Below, piece after piece: positions 35,183-45,584 of a stretch of 64,000 nt of DNA (positions are counted from its first letter, which is position 1; every line of letters begins with the position of its first letter). The DNA comes from Pleurodeles waltl (lineage: Eukaryota; Chordata; Amphibia; Caudata; Salamandridae). The notes beneath the pieces are model-generated. The model was not told the DNA's origin. It worked only from the letters and a program-made list of their open reading frames with translations, and ran no database searches. The translations under genes were made by a program, and so were the position numbers. The stretch is taken from the NCBI RefSeq assembly GCF_031143425.1, contig NC_090450.1:168819486-168883485 (forward strand), read 5' to 3'.

Positions 35183-35812
35183 GGGCCTGATTCTGACCCC
35201 GGCGGTTCCTTACCGCCGGGGCCAGGGTCGGCGGGAGCACCGCCAACAGGCTGGCGGTGCCCCGCAGGGCATTCTGACCGCAGCGGTTTTGCCGCGGTCA
35301 GAAGTGGAAAACCGGCGGTCTCCCGCCGGTTTTCCGCTGCCCTGGGAATCCCCCATGGCGGCGCAGCTTGCTGCGCCGCCATGGGGGATTCTGACAGCCC
35401 ATACCGCCATCCTGTTCCTGGCGGTTCTCCCGCCAGGAACAGGATGGCGGTATGGGTTGTCGTGGGGCCCCTGGGGGCCCCTGCAGTGCCCATGCCAATG
35501 GCATGGGCACTGCAGGGCCCCCCGTAAGAGGGCCCCACATTGTATTTCAGTGTCTGCATTGCAGACACTGAAATACGCGACGGGTGCCACTGCACCCGTC
35601 GCACCTTCCCACTCCGCCGGCTCAATTCTGAGCCGGCGTCCTCGTGGGAAGGCTCTTTTGTACTGGGCTGGCGGGCGGCCTTTTGGCGGTCGCCCGCCAG
35701 CCCAGTGCAAAAGCCAAAATACCCTCAGCGGTCTTTCGACCGCGGAGCGGTATTTTGAAGGGGGAAGTCTGGCGGGCGGCCTCCGCCGCCCGCCAGACTC
35801 AGAATGACCCCC
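35183..35812. mobile_element. GC-rich chain-of-hairpins transposon with ATA duplication
   Basis: The termini are GGGCCTGATTCTGACC and, inverted, GGGGGTCATTCTGAGTC. ATA flanks both sides (35180-35182 and 35813-35815). The interior is a row of 13 perfect hairpins with different sequences and 3-6 base loops in most cases. The longest arms are 27 bp (35398-35424 with 35430-35456) and 22 bp (35346-35367 with 35370-35391). The GC content is far above that of the flanks. The overlapping ORFs on both strands are by-products of the palindromes. It is a non-autonomous DNA transposon, probably mobilised by a Harbinger-type transposase given the 3-bp duplication. Confidence 0.85.
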
Positions 35813-36526
35813 ATATTGTGCAGAAGTTCTTTACATAAGTATGTGTCAGTGAATGTACGATAGTGCTTCAACATGTAAATAAATAATAAACTGTAACATA
35901 TATCTTGGAGTTTAGGTCACAGTTCCAGTAAAAAAAAAATTCAACCATAAGTAGGCCACAAAAGATGTCAATCAAGTGTGAACACTGTTATCATCCTCAA
36001 AGTGCCAGACACAATGCACTGATCCTTGAAAAGTGTGGTGTGTAATGTTTGCATTGCCTGTTGAACAATCCTGTTGTTCTGAAAACACATATATCAGCCA
36101 AATATGTGTTGGTAAAAAAGAAAAACAGACAGATCTGCACTCTGTGTGATGCATTAGGCCCAAACTCGCTGCTTATGTAGGAAAATAGTAGTCATAAGCT
36201 GAGACAATTAATCAGTGTGGGATATGTGACTAGTCAATGGACAAATTACTCTTTTTACTGGTGACAACTCACCACATCCATGGCAATCAGGACACAGAAC
36301 AATTTGTATATGAATATGCGGTCATCAGATGTCATGACTATTTACCAAATCCACCCCTACTCAGTGTGCAGCTGACAAAGGCTGTAGTCTGCATCTATGG
36401 GTGGGTAATCCTCATAAACACACCCATATGGAAGCCCAGCAGAACCACATTTATGTCCTAAACAGGGCCCCCTACATTATGGACAGGACTTCCAGAGTAC
36501 ACACGTAGTACTTCAGTAGTCAGGAT
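35813..36526. other. transposon-internal sequence, unrecognised
   Basis: It contains the probable original stop of the transposase (TAA at 35834-35836), then AT-rich sequence. The frame at 36237-36461 has no recognised domain. Confidence 0.4.
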
Positions 36527-36709
36527 ATGTTTGGGTGCCAATTACTCTACTCATCACCAATGGTTTCTAAACTAATACTAGTGTGCTGCATAATGCAGAA
36601 TATTTGTGCATTGACAATTGTCCCATGGCCCATGACAACGAAGAGCAGGAAGGACTGGACAATGAGGATGAGGAAGATTAGGCGCAAGCTCAAAATGTAC
36701 CATCAGTAG
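36527..36709 (+). pseudogene. C-terminal fragment of a second Harbinger transposase
   Basis: The frame reads QLLYSSPMVSKLILVCCIMQ and then NICALTIVPWPM. It matches the post-catalytic LLYSP-MVS-IILVCC-LHN text of HARBI1-like transposases. The first copy already has its own version of this block (YYISPSLQSYFGLCH at 34990-35050), so this is an independent copy. An acidic stretch in another frame (EEQEGLDNEDEED) follows. The rest of this copy is not visible nearby. Confidence 0.55.
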
Positions 36710-36870
36710 CAGCATTATGGCTGATGTACCATATACTAGAGAATCTGTTTGGCACATGTATGAATGACTTTCACATGTACAAGATCATGACTAAATTAAT
36801 TTGTCTACCTATGTAAAACAACACATATGAGCACAACCAGTGTATATGCCAGTTACCTGCCTAGTCACAG

Positions 36871-37610
36871 TGTGAAAAAGTCATCCTTTTAGCATGTTCA
36901 TCCCAATTCTTCTGACTGATACTGATGGTAGCTGGCCCAGGCTGTATCCTGGTTCTGCTAATCAGGCCCGGGGCCAGTGCTCTGAATAAAAGGTATAGGG
37001 TAAAGTGGTACAATTACAATTGGCAATGACAGACTCCTATAGGTCCCTAGTAGATGATAGGGCAATGGGGATTCAAACTGCATATAAGTCCCTAATATAT
37101 AATAAGGCAGGGAAGATTAGAGACCCAGTGGAATTATTGCACTGAAGTGTGCACTGCTGTGTTGCCTGTTGTTATTTTTATAGGTACCCTGCCTTGCAGA
37201 CTGTCTTCAAAATGTAAAATGTGTGCAAAAATGGACTTTGTAATTATATGTACTTCCAAAGTGGTAATCTATCTTATTTTTACTTGTAAATCAACCCTAA
37301 AGTTTCCCCTAGGAGCCCAAGGGGTGGGGTGCAATGTAACTATAAGCAGGGACATTACAAAATATGTTTTATATGCCCTGGTGAGGGAAAAACTACACAT
37401 TTCATTTTTCATCATTATAGATACTTAGCTTCATAGGCTAACATAGGAACATTCTCCAAAAGCGAAAATACTCCTGGGAAGGACCTACATATGTAAATTA
37501 AAAGATTGGTAATGAGAAATCCAACAACCTGCCACTGTTGAATTTATCATAACTAGTACATAAAAGAAGATATAAGGCTTTCTTTCCTGTAAGCCAAATC
37601 CTAGCCTGCT
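36871..37610 (+). mobile_element. gypsy LTR U3 fragment (subfamily B), plus orientation
   Basis: It starts exactly with TGTGAAAAAGTCATCC and follows the inverted text of 18030-18923: ACTGATACTGATGGT, TCTGCTAATCAGG, GTGCACTGCTGTG, CCCAAGGGG/GGGG, CCTGGTGAGGG, CATAGGCTAACATAGG and ATTTATCATAACTA. Similarity ends near 37610, so only the U3 part is present. Confidence 0.7.
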
Positions 37611-39363
37611 AGTGGTCTCTCCTAGGATGGCAAGTCGTGCAGAAATGAGCCTAGGTACCACAGGTAGATGACGCTGGTGCCACCCCTCTCACAGACCATT
37701 TGGTGGCACAAGCCTCTCAAGAATATCCATGAGGCCATGCAAATTCCAGGTGTGTGGATCATCCTGGACTCATAGCAATGGAGTAACAGAGCACACCCCA
37801 AGAGGCTCACAAGTGCTAGTTAGTGTAATGGGTGTATTGCAGGTACTTTGTTGGTGCATCAGTGCTTGACATCCCACTTGAATAATCTGGATGACCAATG
37901 TAAACATGTGGATGTCAACAAGGGGCTGTAGAAGAGACTCACATATATACCCAATCTGCTGTCAATTTGCATTACAGTTCCCTCAACATTTTCAAGCACA
38001 TGTACCATCCATGGCACAGTTCAATATGGCCAATGTAAGCAACAGAATGCAGGATACATTGAAACAGATGGGCTAAGGTCACATTAATTAATACATCATT
38101 GTTTAGGCTCTACTGGGGATGTCTGACAAGATTGGGACTGAGCCTGGTCCACGTGAGACCCATTAGCTCTCACAGTGTTAAACTACATGGGTACTGCATG
38201 TGTACACCCGCTTCTACGCACAAGCAAAATCACCTTAATGCAGAGTGTAAAAATGGTGTGATTTAAGGTGCCTTGTTGTCCTCAGTATTGCAGAAGTCAC
38301 GCAAAGGCATGCATGGTGGTCTACCATTGCACCATCAGCAAGAGTGAAAATCATGTACAACACAAATCATTTGAAATTGACTAGTCAGGGCACCTTCACA
38401 GGCTTCCCCATTTGGAAATTGCACCTTGGGTGCCACAGTACCCACACCAAGTTCTGTGTAGTATAAGTACTGCAAGTGTATAGTGGCCCTTTGCACACAC
38501 TTTGTGGCCCCCCAGGGACCCTGGAAATGCCTGAAGGTGCTATACATATACGAGCTGACATTTATGACAAAGCTGTGGCGTAGGGGCACTTACAGTGGCT
38601 GTAGCATCAACACGGTGTACTCTCTTGTGCAGGGGTGCATGAGCACATGCCAATATGAACCCCACTCTGATTTGGACTGTAGATTGTATGTAAGATTTGG
38701 GGCTAAAAGATAAGTCAATCACCTGAGGTGCACTGCCAGTGCATTCCCTGGTGAAATCCCCCTGGAGGAGGGAGTGGGGGCATATGGTGCCATCTATACT
38801 TCCCTTCATGTGTGTGTCCAGGCTATACCAGCACTTGCCTGCACAGGAGATTGTAACCCTCCCCTGCCACAGTTGCCTGACAGCCCGCTGTCTGCACCTT
38901 GGGACAAACCACAGATTGGCAGACATATGCATTGTCCTAGATGTGAGTGTGCTTACCCCATTCCAGGGCAAGTTTGCAGCATCCTTGAGGGTATTATGAG
39001 CAATGAACTCAGGCGTGAAATCCACGCATTGGCACGAGGAGTCAAAAAAATTGATGCATAGGCTGAAAACACGTTGCATCTGCCCAGGAAGTTATGTAAT
39101 GGATCTGCCATGGTGAAAGCCAAGAACTGTGAAGTTACTTTCACTCTCTCTTCAAATCACAGTCCTTTTGTCTGTGTGGATGTGGTGTGGTGTTACTGGA
39201 GAGAGGATTTCTGGTGTTGGAGTTTGTTGTGTCTGCTGTCCCTGTTATGTCCCTTGCATCTCAATTGTCCTTTGTATTCTGTATTGTATTGTATTGTGTT
39301 TTGTCGGGTGTACGTCTTTGGGGTAATATAGTTCTTAGGGGTAGTTGGGGGTAGTTTTGTGTT
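37611..39363. other. unrecognised, probably transposon-internal
   Basis: Several medium frames occur (38540-39079 minus; 38774-39061 plus, containing SNELRREIHALARGVKKIDA, which could be a short coiled coil). I do not recognise a family. 39170-39360 is strongly T/G-rich. Confidence 0.35.
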
Positions 39364-39402
39364 TTGTTTCTTGGGTTGTGCATAGTGTGTTTGGGGAGGG
39401 AC

Positions 39403-39688
39403 ATGTCAGGGAAGGGAAGGACGAAAACCAGGAGTCCCCAGGAGTATGGAGGGTTCCTTTGGCTGTTGACGCACTACCTGCTTAACATGGTGGCCATGGG
39501 AGGATGTGTTATTCAGAGGTATAAGATGGAGGCACACAAGCTGCAATGGGAGAAGGTCCGCATCCACATTCATCTGCTATTGGAGGTGGAGCAGACAACC
39601 CACCAGCTAAAGCATTGTTGGGCGGATGTGATCAGCAGGGAATGTGACCTTGTTGATTACCTCGAAATAGAAGTTAGTGAAAGTGTTG
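39403..39688 (+). pseudogene. second Myb/SANT-like transposon ORF, first exon
   Basis: Beginning at an ATG (MSGKGRTKTRSPQEY), the frame reaches KLQWEKVRIHIHLLLEVEQT and then THQLKHCWADVISRE. The W...I...H-QLKH-WAD pattern matches the second and third helices of Myb/SANT-like domains in Harbinger partner proteins. It ends at a GTAAGT donor (39689). Downstream exons could be 41159-41221 (AG|...|GTGAGT) and 43285-43696, but joining the first pair breaks the frame. The assignment is by pattern only. Confidence 0.45.
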
Positions 39689-39756
39689 GTAAGTACACAT
39701 ACTTTGTGATTAAATCTTTGGATTGCACTTGCATTTAGATGTCTGGTGGCCTTAGG

Positions 39757-40215
39757 GCCTTATGTACTAAGTTTTGACGCAGGGCTGCCAGTCATGTTGC
39801 TATGCTGCCTTGCATTCAAATAAAAGGGCAGCAATACGCCGAACCTATGAGATATGGCGTATTCCTGTCCTTGTTCCCTGGGCTGGTGCAAAAATTGCCA
39901 TCAAGCATCAATGCAGGGACCCTTAAGCCATGGTTCAAGGGTGCATGGTTTACAGGGATGATTGCTCATATGCAGGAAGGGACACCTTCATAGACATAAC
40001 CATTCATTAATGGTGGTTTCACTTGTCTATGTGTACTGTAGAAAGCAGCACACATAAGAAGAGGAAAATACGTAAAGAAATAATGTAATTTCTCACCATT
40101 GTGCCACTGTGACCCCCACCCCTGAGGTGGCATAGGAATCTGATGAATTCCCAGCCATGTCAATATGGGCTGGCACAGTGTGTCACCGAAACATCAAGAG
40201 AATTATATACCAGTG
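39757..40215 (+). repeat. multi-hairpin repeat, family H copy 2
   Basis: It starts TTA|GGGCCTTATGTACTAAG. It parallels 10010-10515: GGGCAGCA, GGCGTATTCCTGTCCTTG, GGGCTGGTGCA, CAAGGGTGCATGGTT, and a GAAGGGACACCTTC block. Internal inverted words surround the CACACATAAG/GTGTGCTGC-like stem. No coding capacity. Confidence 0.5.
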
Positions 40216-42269
40216 GTGCAGTGTCCCGCTTGGGCTTAAGAATGAGACCCATTGTGTCAGTGGGTCATGTATGTCAGCGCATAAGTGCCATCACCCCACA
40301 AAACACATTATTCGTAGACAAAGCATGATTTAGAGGCTTCCGAATACTGGGCTGTCATGTGCCCACACTGAGCTGTGGCCCTAGCATATCTGGTGTCCAC
40401 TTTCTCTGTTAGCACCATAGTGCACATGTTAACAGATATGCTGTGTGCAACCTGAGGACGTTTGCACCTTTACAAAGCATGGCCTGCTGCAAGGACACTT
40501 GCTAACTTGTGCTGCCCTGGGAGATGTACTTTTCCAGGAGCAGTATCATTTTGTGAAACTCCAGTTGATCAAGTTTCATGTAAATGAGGCATGATGTCTG
40601 TAACTCTGTACAGTTTTGACATGTGGAATGTCATACGTCTGAATGTATCTCACACATGTGTGTCTGATTTTAAATTATTGAGCTTTAGGGATGACAAGAC
40701 ATGTATGGTTGATGTCTTTGAATATGCAGAAAGGACAGATACTGATGTCCGATTAATGAGGGAACAAGGATTGCTAAATTGAGATTTATATAGCACAGTC
40801 ATGTACATGTGAAGAAAAGAATAAGGCAGGGGTATTGCTAGTCCTGGCTGAGTGTGGTCTGTGAGTCATGTAAGTGCAGAGTGCCATGAAACTCTGCTAC
40901 CCTTGTGAAATATTGGAGTAGTGAGTCATTTGAAATGGTTCAACAATGTGCCCAAGAGAAGTATGTATTGTTTAATTATATATGTGTACATGTCATCCTG
41001 CCCTACCAATGTATACGACTGAGTCATATCAAATGAGCCTTTAAGTTCTTACATCCAGAAGTGTTCCATGGCCATTTGCAAATAATGTGTAATGTTTAAT
41101 ATTTGACCACAGTGTTTGCTTTCTACAATCACAGTGCAATGTTTCATGTTATGTCTAGCAAATGGACCAGAACCTTAAACAACTGGAGAGGTTGAGAGAG
41201 TCAGTGATTCCAATGCTACCAGTGAGTGTCATCCTGTATGTCTAATGGGTAGTACAAGGATTTTGCGTGATGTTATATGCTTTGTGCAATGCCATGTTCA
41301 AAGGTCATCTATTCGAAATCAAACTCCATATGTTACATAGAGATTTGGACAGGAGGGTAGGGGTTGGGTGCCTGATGTCCAGTTGCCTCTGACTAGTGTC
41401 AAGGAGGATCTGATTGCTATCACTGAGGGGCCACATGTTTGCTGGTATGACCAAAGAGCAACAGCCACAGTGCCAGAATCTGTGAACATATGTGGTGGCA
41501 GATTCACAGGTGAACATGGCAGGGGATGGTATACTTAAGAAATACATTTCAGATGCACAGATATACTGTTGTTGTTCACAGTACAATCTATGTGCAATGT
41601 GCTAGCCCACACAGGGTGATAGGGGGTCAGGGTGAGTAAAACACAGTAAGGACAGTAAGGCCATGTGCCAGAATTAGAGGGTCCCAACAAGCCATGCAGG
41701 GTGGCATCATGTAATTTCCAAATTATGTTCCTGCTGTGTGTGCCACAGACATGTCACAGAAAATGATGTTCTTCAGGGACTGAGGGACTTGTGAATTAGG
41801 CCATAAGTGTAGCAGGACATATGCCATCATTCAACACTTGGCAATGCAGTTGAAGTACCCACTCATGCAATGTGATGCCCCATACTGTATGTTGGATGGA
41901 TCAAAATTGCTATCCCTTGTCACCTTCACAGATGTGGCAAGGTGTGTTAGACCAGAGGAATGTCTGCAAAGCACACTCAGTGACATGCGAATACCCAATC
42001 CATCTTCAGATAGTGCTGGCCATGATAGTCTTCAAAATATACTGCAAATAGGATCATACTATGAAAAGCATTAGCCTTTGCCACCCAAGATCCCTGTGCA
42101 GATGCGATGTGGGGCACACATGCACACACCCATCAAATGGTTGTGCTAAGCACTGGTGTGCAGCAAGTTGACATGAATATCTGACATGAATGTACAGGCA
42201 ATGGGCTGCATAGTGGTTATACATGCAGTTACTTGGGGAGTATGCAAGACGTTGTGGCACAGCCCACCG
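40216..42269. other. TG/CA-rich transposon-internal DNA, unrecognised
   Basis: Rich in ACATGT, CATGTG and TGTGCA words, like the transposase intron at 33.5-34.8 kb, which suggests the same element. The segment AG|CAAATGGACCAG...CTACCA|GTGAGT at 41159-41221 could be a small exon (MDQNLKQLERLRESVIPMLP), but its phase does not fit the preceding exon. Confidence 0.35.
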
Positions 42270-42710
42270 ATTGCACGACGAAACAACGAATTAAAAAACA
42301 ACTACTGCCTTAACAACGAGGTCGGAACACCGACCTCGTTGCTACTACTAATGATTTTACCACGAATGCCTTAACAATGATATTTCGTTGTAAAGGCATT
42401 CCTGATAAAATCATTAGCAGTAGGCACCATTCACCCTACATCCCTCACCCCACCCCCCCAAACCCACCCCAAAACCTAAAACCCCCTGACCCCCCACCCC
42501 CCCCCCCCAAAACCTAAACCCACCACTTACCTTCGCCAAATCCCTTCTTTGTACCTTAACCACGCATTTTCGTTGTTCAGAACATACGTAGTTAAGGCAC
42601 ACAAAAAACGGAGTCGTGGTTAAAAAAAGCGTTGTTGCGCTTTCGTTAACCACGACCTTCGGGAAAAAAAAGTAGTAAAGAAGGATGTTTCCCCAGCCCA
42701 CCATGTACTA
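42270..42710. mobile_element. hairpin element with C-rich core
   Basis: The left part has a perfect 12-bp hairpin (42314-42325 with 42330-42341). A longer imperfect one follows (CTAATGATTTTA...TAAAATCATTAG, 42348-42417). A C-run tract lies at 42430-42530. On the right, GTCGTGGTTAA pairs with TTAACCACGAC (42612-42656). This looks like a foldback-type non-autonomous transposon. I could not fix its ends. Confidence 0.55.
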
Positions 42711-43284
42711 AAAGGAGTTGATATAGGAGTTCTTTCATACATCTCTGTGTGATGTGAGTGAGCTATCCACCCTACATTCTCACATATGATACCTGGCACA
42801 TGTCGATTCTATGTAGCAATGCTTCATGATATGGGTCCTTGCCATAACAGGTACTCAATGTTGTGACACAATACATGTAAGTTGTGGTCCTTGCTCATCT
42901 TACTTTGGCTAGCACCAATGGAATCAAGTACATTGCAGGATGCAGAAGGGACACTGATGATCAATACAGCATGAAGTGTGTGCCAAACCATGGTCACAAA
43001 ACTGCACTGTTCCTAAACATATTCAATACTGACATGGTCATGCCTAGGTGTTCCAAGACTGTGCATTGCTATTATGAAACAATTGCTTAGCCTTGGTACT
43101 TTGACAATAGTAAATTTGGAGATGATAGGAATTGTCCAGATGTATGATCACTTTGACCTTCAAGATGTATTTGGGATATGTAAAGTGCAACATGTGATGT
43201 CCGAAGATAGCATTTACCTGTCAGGGTTAATGATCATTTACCAAGTTAAAGTTTGTATGACATGTTTTTCTTATCATTACACAG
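42711..43284. other. unrecognised, probably transposon intron
   Basis: TG/CA-rich DNA ending at a strong acceptor (TTTTTCTTATCATTACACAG at 43265-43284). Confidence 0.35.
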
Positions 43285-43696
43285 GGAACATGACCCCAGC
43301 CCAAAAGGGGGCACTGCTAAGGGGGCACCGTTAAAAGCACAATTTCAAAGGGCACAAGGCTTTCAGGAAGATGGGCAAGACCTTTAAGAAGGAGGTGGCA
43401 TCGGGGGCTGGAGGGCCTTTCCATAAGATGTCCCAATAATGGAGACAGCTACCATCAGCAAGGCTCAGGGTGCAGATAAGGGTGGGTCTCCAGGAGCAGG
43501 ACCATCCACCTCCATAAGCAGTCACTCATTCCAAACTGTCTCCCATGATCAAACTCAAGGACTGTCAAAGGACTTTGAGCAGGACATGTGTCAAGAAGTA
43601 GTGGACCTCATGTTTCGTGTTGCCAGCCTGGAGCACAAGATGGACAGTATGCTCATCCGACTCTGGAAGATTAAGCCGGCTTTGCGGAGACACTAA
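43285..43696 (+). pseudogene. last exon of the plus-strand SANT-like ORF (candidate)
   Basis: It follows the acceptor ending ...TTACACAG. A frame contains GADKGGSPGAGPSTSISSHS and then QEVVDLMFRVASLEHKMDSM before a stop at 43694-43696. A proline/serine linker followed by a predicted coiled coil fits the C-terminus of Myb/SANT partner proteins. An upstream stop and frameshift within the exon show decay. The family assignment is inferred. Confidence 0.4.
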
Positions 43697-43961
43697 GGGG
43701 GAGGATGTGCCACAAGGACCCTTTCTTCCCTTCCCCTTGTAGATTGTTGTTTTAATTGTAGGTGTTTTTAGATAGTTTAGTTTAGGTAAGTTAGTGTAGT
43801 GTAGGATAGTTGTAGTACTTTGTAGTTTTTAGTAGCGGTGGGTCCATTTTTAGGGGTTTGGTTTTATTAGGAGTTTTTAGTTAGTGTGGGGTTGATGTGT
43901 AAGCTATGTGTTTATGAAAAACAGAAAAAATTCCCCCCAAAAAGAAACATTTACATTTTTT

Positions 43962-43965
<4 letters not shown>

Positions 43966-44052
<87 letters not shown>
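43966..44052. repeat. (TA)n microsatellite, 87 bp
   Basis: Essentially uninterrupted TA dinucleotides. Confidence 0.98.
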
Positions 44053-44054
<2 letters not shown>

Positions 44055-44146
44055 CAAACAACAAAGTGAATCATCGCGCTCCAGGAAGATACTTATTCAG
44101 CCTTTTATTACCATTATTGTAAACTGTGCTGCCACCACCCTACGTG

Positions 44147-44191
44147 TTTCAACCTAAACAGGTCTTGATCACAGACCTGTTTAGGTTGAAA
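44147..44191. repeat. perfect 19-bp inverted repeat, 7-bp loop
   Basis: 44147-44165 (TTTCAACCTAAACAGGTCT) is the exact reverse complement of 44173-44191. It lies at the join between a (TA)n-linked repeat to the left and the minus-strand Myb/SANT exon 2 to the right. Confidence 0.9.
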
Positions 44192-44432
44192 GGCATTGGG
44201 TGGGTCCTGGGAGCTGAGGACTCTGGGTGGGCTGGCAGTTGGTGCCTGATGGATGTTGGGTGGATCATCTGAAGACCCACAACACTGTCAAGCCTCCTAA
44301 TGACCAGAGGTGGTGTCTGGATGGCACCCAGAATTTTCTGGAAGGTGTCCAGATGTATGGTTTGCTGCTGGTCTTCCACATCATTGGAAAAATCCAGGAC
44401 AGTTAACTGGCCAGGAGATATGGGATCATCCT
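44149..44432 (-). pseudogene. Myb/SANT-like Harbinger partner, exon 2
   Basis: The exon begins after CATATCTCTATCTCATTGCAG on the minus strand. Spliced to exon 1 in phase 1, it continues EDDPISPGQLTVLDFSNDVE, then DQQQTIHLDTFQKILGAIQT. The polar tail mentions no known fold; the FQKIL region could form a helix. The last codons run into the 19-bp inverted repeat at 44147-44191, so the natural C-terminus may have been replaced. Confidence 0.55.
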
Positions 44433-45584
44433 CTGCAATGAGATAGAGATATGTTAACGGTGATCTCTGCTAGATGTTAACATCAGTAATCAGGTTGATA
44501 TTCAAGGCTTCAGATGTAGCACTTTTAGTTCAACAGTGATGTATAGTACACCTGTTAGGCATGGGTAATGATGCAAAATGTTCCATTATTTTCATTAGAG
44601 ATTACAGTATTTCTGCATTGTTCTCACAAGCACTGAGTGCCTACTCTGAGGGGATGGGGCCTGTCTTACTGGGTAGGTTAAGATCACTGACATTCCCCCA
44701 TTTCATCATGATCAGAGTGTTTATCTGTGTGTGTCACCCATCATATGACTCACTCTCATGCCATTGTATGTGTACATTCCTCCTCTGATTGCCTACCTTT
44801 GGGATCCTGGTGCATGGGTAAGTGCCAAAAGTGATGCTATCCAGATCATACTTTAATTCTCACATGCCTCTGACACATGGATTATGCATGACCATTTCCA
44901 ATGCTGCTACCTGTAGCTTTGTTAAAGAAAGCTATTGGTATTCCCTGTTTGACATCCTCTATATTTTACATGTGGTACCCTGAGACAATGTTACAACAGA
45001 CTCCCTCCTGGCATGTGCTAAATGTTCCCTAGGTCCACATGACATGTAGGTTGTAGTCCCCAATGGGCTGCTTTCTGCCATCCCTCCCAAGGTGTGACAC
45101 GAGCGTTGCACAATCAGACCCAGCAGTGCATGTGTATTTGTGTAGCTACAATGCAGTAGACGTGTCCATTCCCACCTCCCCAGTATGCACAGTCGCCCCA
45201 TTCAAGCCAAATGTTATTTTGACATGCACAGTCAGCATCTACAATGAACAGCAGTAGCAGTGGCCAACCAGGCCCAAACATCATTAGTTTGTACGTGCAT
45301 AGTCCTGTAGTGTGCATTTTTCTTGAATCCTCCCCTCCAATTGAATAGTTACAAGGGGTTCCTGTGGTCCATTCCATGGCAGCTGACACCTATGTGCACT
45401 CAACCTGCAAGCCAGTTCAGCTGGGTGCAATATAGTTTCATGAAGGGTTCTATAGACATATCTCTTACCATGTCCTTATACCTCCCATCGCCCACACCTG
45501 GCCCCCCTCTCAGATGAGTTATTTGTCCTGTGACACAGCCATTCCATTCTGAGGATTTCCATTATAGATTAGTGTGCATGGGCC
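44433..45584. other. left part of the partner-gene intron
   Basis: Part of the 3.2-kb minus-strand intron (44433-47621). No recognised element; only short frames on both strands. Confidence 0.45.

Noticed and set aside
35036..35807. Long overlapping ORFs of 160-208 codons on both strands
   Set aside because: They arise because the GC-rich hairpin element is palindromic and poor in stop codons. Frames on the two strands mirror each other, and no protein family is visible.
36871..37610. Full solo LTR
   Set aside because: Only the U3-side ~740 bp match the other subfamily B copies. No CA-type terminus or target duplication is visible, so it is listed as a fragment.
38540..39079. Minus-strand ORF of 179 codons
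   Set aside because: No motif recognised and overlapped by plus-strand frames. Possibly part of a transposon gene, but I cannot support a call.
41159..41221. Small exon between AG and GTGAGT
   Set aside because: Its phase does not join in frame with the exon ending at 39688. A 63-bp match to splice consensus is weak evidence.
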